DNA of 32,677 bases. It comes from Paenibacillus sp. 598K. Its GTDB lineage: Bacteria > Bacillota > Bacilli > Paenibacillales > Paenibacillaceae. This document shows positions 31,101 to 32,677 of the stretch, in pieces. The translations under genes were made by a program, and so were the position numbers. The notes beneath the pieces were generated by a model. That model saw only the letters and a program-made list of their open reading frames with translations, did no database searches and was not told where the DNA came from. The stretch covers positions 8,469-41,145 of the forward strand of contig NZ_BFBX01000095.1 of the NCBI RefSeq assembly GCF_003851045.1, written 5' to 3'. Within the stretch, counting starts at the first letter, position 1. Every line of letters starts with the position of its first letter.

Positions 31101-32677
31101 ACGATGTGGACTTCGTCAACAACTATACGACGGAGCCGCATGCGATCAGCAACGGCTACGACAACCTCTTCGACAACAATCAGGTATACCCCGAGGGCGA
31201 TTGGCCCGAGGAGGCGCTCGATATCATCGCTGCTGCAGGGGTGAGGCCGGGCTACGACCCGATCGCGGACACTCTCGTCCGGCGCTGGCGCATCGAGTCG
31301 CTAGCACTTGGCGAGGGCGAGACGGCGCAGGTGGCGCTGCATGCCACCGACGGCAAGGACCGGCCGATGAGTCTGGCGACGAGCGCGATCACCTATGTGT
31401 CGGATGCGCCCGAGGTAGCGGTGGTCGATGCGGAGGGCCAGGTCACCGGCGTCGCTGTCGGTCAGGCGAGGCTCACCGTATATATCGTCAATGGCGGCAT
31501 GCTGCGCACGCTCCACACGGACGTATATGTCGGCGACGCCCTGACCGAGGTGAGGCTGGCGGGCACGGCCGGGCAGGCGATCTTCCTGCAGGAGGGTCGG
31601 GAGCAGCGCTGGCCAGCGCTCGGCTATACGGCCTTCGGCAATGAGACGGAGCTGGATGATGTCCGCTACGTCTCCAGTCGCCCGGATGTAGCGACCGTCG
31701 CGGCCGACGGCACAGTCCATGCGATCGCGGCAGGCGATACGGTGCTGACGCTGACGGGAGGCTACCAAGGGGAGGAAGTGACCTCGAGGTATCTGTTGCG
31801 GGTGATCGGACCGGATAAGCTGCATGACTATGCGCTGACGCGCGAGACGTCAGGGGAGGCAGGCTGGTACGTCAGTCCGACGACGCTGGGCAATGTCCAG
31901 ACCGGCGAGGGCAGCGTGACGATCTCGACGCCGAGCGGCGGCCATGCTGTCTATCAGGGGCGGCAGTATAGCGGCGAACTGCTGGACTTCGACCTGCAGA
32001 TTAATGGCGCGGGCGGCTGGTATGCGCTCATGCTGGGCAAGCAAAGTCCGACGGCAGGTTATGTGAACGACGACAACTACATCGTCGTCGTCTCAGCGAG
32101 CGCGATCGAGCTGCACCGGTACAATGACGGCCAGCGAACGGTCATCTATGGCAATCTGGCCGGCTACGAGAGCCAGGGCGGCGACGCCATCCCGAACACG
32201 ATGCTCCCGTACAACTCGCGGCATCGGGTGCAGTTGGGAACGACGCTGCACGAGGATGGCGTGCGGATCGTCCTCAAGGTCGACGGCGAGACGGTGATCG
32301 ATTATGTCGATGCGGATGAGCTGGCGCTGGACGCTCCCGGCTATCTGGGACTGATCTCCCGGACCGGCAGCATCACGCTGCGGCGTCCCGAGGCGGAGCC
32401 TCGCCTGGCAGGACTGGCGATCGCCGAGCTCGGCTCGGTGCCGAGCGGAGCGTCACGCGAGCTCGACGTGCACGGACTCTACGATCACGGCGGTCCGGCA
32501 TCGCTCGACCCTTCGCAGCTGACGCTGACCAGCAGCGATCCGGCGGTGGCCTCGATTGACTCCGCTGACGTCTTGTATGCACATGAGCCGGGCACGGCCT
32601 TGCTCGGCGCGGCCTATGGGGAGCTGTCGGCTAGCTATCCCTTGACCGTGGTCGCAGCTGGGGGCGGCGACGGCGGG
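28103..32677 (+). CDS. Large secreted multidomain beta-helix protein, GH141-like, with Big_2 and LamG-like modules (3' end outside window)
   Basis: The frame is open from ATG 28103 to the window end, 1525 codons without a stop. Residues 1-35 form a signal peptide ending in ARA; residues 36-110 are an Ala/Glu/Pro-rich linker. A LamG/concanavalin-like module follows (about 115-290, with WYEVRIMLDADAGEYDLYID). Two Big_2 immunoglobulin-like repeats come next (about 300-465; WTSSDSEVATVSASGIVTG and SEHPEVATVDSYGELTAV). The catalytic right-handed beta-helix spans about 470-1060, with YVSPEGDDQGSGTESDPYRS, NLRGGVYELDEAL, RQLFVDGIRAVRAR, ENAYELLDEAGEWYY and repeated N-x-I/F-x-N/D coils. Two Big_2-like repeats (1062-1235), a second concanavalin-like module (1240-1440) and another Big-type domain ending in a GGGDGG linker complete the visible part. 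The beta-helix motifs match GH141-type proteins (fucosidase or xylanase activities known). SLH or other anchoring domains may lie beyond the edge. Confidence 0.88.
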   Translation, partial: MNMHRILRTPGLSALLTLTLWIGLLGPAISGHARAEDEAIPVMSADEAGMVGPDHGAVASELAGEAFMAEPAEEAVIAGPTDDQSPGSLAIQAREGAQAAGDVLAETYDDAAVGSPPPGWTLPSKPAPIAPVPSPFVLEATVAAVPGEPDNQALRFVKNGKTAASYTITRPVSAASTKTLIAYRVRAEQTDAVVYLPSFKYGAQIKFALNGGQFTYMKEGASAWTNIQPYASGQWYEVRIMLDADAGEYDLYIDGQLKLSREPGGEGGPLTSFYLGMYKDSVGTAYFDDFHIYSYKPATGATFAKTAYEVTKNRELQLSLVFEPTDATVQSAAWTSSDSEVATVSASGIVTGRKPGIATITAVPLEPIGTATTTVQVIEIPVTGIELEAIARPLPAGSTVYLQATVYPEQSTEETLLWGSEHPEVATVDSYGELTAVGAGTATVYATNVDGSVRDELEVTVTTRGVQQQLYVSPEGDDQGSGTESDPYRSIARAQAEVRARNADMTGDLIVNLRGGVYELDEALAWGPEDSGTNGYFVIYRSYPGERAVISGGQRIEGWQIHDAERGIYKAEVGELATRQLFVDGIRAVRARSVGGLSMPTKTATGYTSDDTAMASWAEPGELEFVYHEQWTNSRAGVQAIDLADGQAQFTMKEPAWHAVTNKGMTSASVPVYYENAYELLDEAGEWYYSPAAGELYYKPRPWEDLATAEVIAPVLEELAVIRGVSADEPVRNVIFDGLAFRYTTWMRPSTDAGHADAQNNHLRYPGTPDQLPDAAIRVELANSVSFVNNEFAKLGVTAIRMENGVQNSRIEGNRFYDLSGSALNIGSPDSNDRNVFHPADPRLIMKNNDVLNNVIHDIGVDYKSSAAVSAGYPVDMDISHNEMFSLPYSGTHTGYGWAKDFDPVTRNMSISNNLIYDLMGQGLYDGGAVYSLGTTGGTAEDKNRVTGNYIRNQMDIGAPLYTDEGSAYWRFEHNVIDLIDSGEWHSSKRWAQIWAPTIHDVDFVNNYTTEPHAISNGYDNLFDNNQVYPEGDWPEEALDIIAAAGVRPGYDPIADTLVRRWRIESLALGEGETAQVALHATDGKDRPMSLATSAITYVSDAPEVAVVDAEGQVTGVAVGQARLTVYIVNGGMLRTLHTDVYVGDALTEVRLAGTAGQAIFLQEGREQRWPALGYTAFGNETELDDVRYVSSRPDVATVAADGTVHAIAAGDTVLTLTGGYQGEEVTSRYLLRVIGPDKLHDYALTRETSGEAGWYVSPTTLGNVQTGEGSVTISTPSGGHAVYQGRQYSGELLDFDLQINGAGGWYALMLGKQSPTAGYVNDDNYIVVVSASAIELHRYNDGQRTVIYGNLAGYESQGGDAIPNTMLPYNSRHRVQLGTTLHEDGVRIVLKVDGETVIDYVDADELALDAPGYLGLISRTGSITLRRPEAEPRLAGLAIAELGSVPSGASRELDVHGLYDHGGPASLDPSQLTLTSSDPAVASIDSADVLYAHEPGTALLGAAYGELSASYPLTVVAAGGGDGG

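Overview
The window looks like chromosomal DNA of a GC-rich member of the Paenibacillaceae (Paenibacillus or a close relative). The evidence is strong Firmicute-type ribosome binding sites, an Lpl/Ytc-type sugar ABC transporter without its own ATPase next to a membrane-bound AraC regulator, scars of an S-layer-homology (SLH) protein with the usual Paenibacillus C-terminal sequence, and large secreted polysaccharide-active proteins. Genus placement is inference from gene content; no rRNA, tRNA or phage genes were seen.

Layout. 1-989: N-terminal part of a GH78-type alpha-L-rhamnosidase (minus strand, runs off the left edge). 990-1336: a cluster of degenerate repeats and hairpins. 1337-3127 (minus): an Hsp20 chaperone and a divergent formylglycine-generating-enzyme-like protein. 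3252-4621 (plus): a GNAT acetyltransferase and a TetR regulator, each behind a candidate operator. 4605-7377 (minus): a probable four-gene unit of TetR regulator, alpha/beta hydrolase, 51-residue tautomerase-like protein and coiled-coil protein, with a perfect 20-bp operator at its promoter. 7584-8609: a cytosolic leucine-rich-repeat-like protein. 8776-11612: a Cache-type chemoreceptor and a LacI-family regulator. 11807-18501: a divergently transcribed XRE regulator and a compact cheA-cheW-mcp-cheR-cheB operon with no cheY or flagellar gene in view.

18871-24834 is a sugar-uptake operon of two permeases, a lipoprotein solute-binding protein and a membrane-anchored AraC-type regulator. 24835-27054 is an accessory patch. 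It holds a second cluster of 50-bp-period repeats, a HicB antitoxin with no HicA beside it, an SLH-protein pseudogene with an internal deletion and frameshift, and a small stand-alone gene that looks like only the C-terminal domain of an Rpn nuclease, with its own promoter and terminator. 27055-32677 is a polysaccharide-degradation pair: an SGNH esterase followed by a very large secreted beta-helix enzyme (GH141-like) with Big_2 and LamG-like modules that runs off the right edge.

Taken together, the rhamnosidase, sugar importer, esterase and beta-helix enzyme suggest breakdown and uptake of complex plant polysaccharide, and the two chemoreceptors with an XRE-controlled signalling array suggest a sensory system that may serve this lifestyle. 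The most unusual items are the CTAACG repeat clusters with 50-bp spacing, the stand-alone Rpn C-terminal gene, the solitary HicB, the SLH deletion scar, and the palindrome inside the spacer of the cheA promoter.
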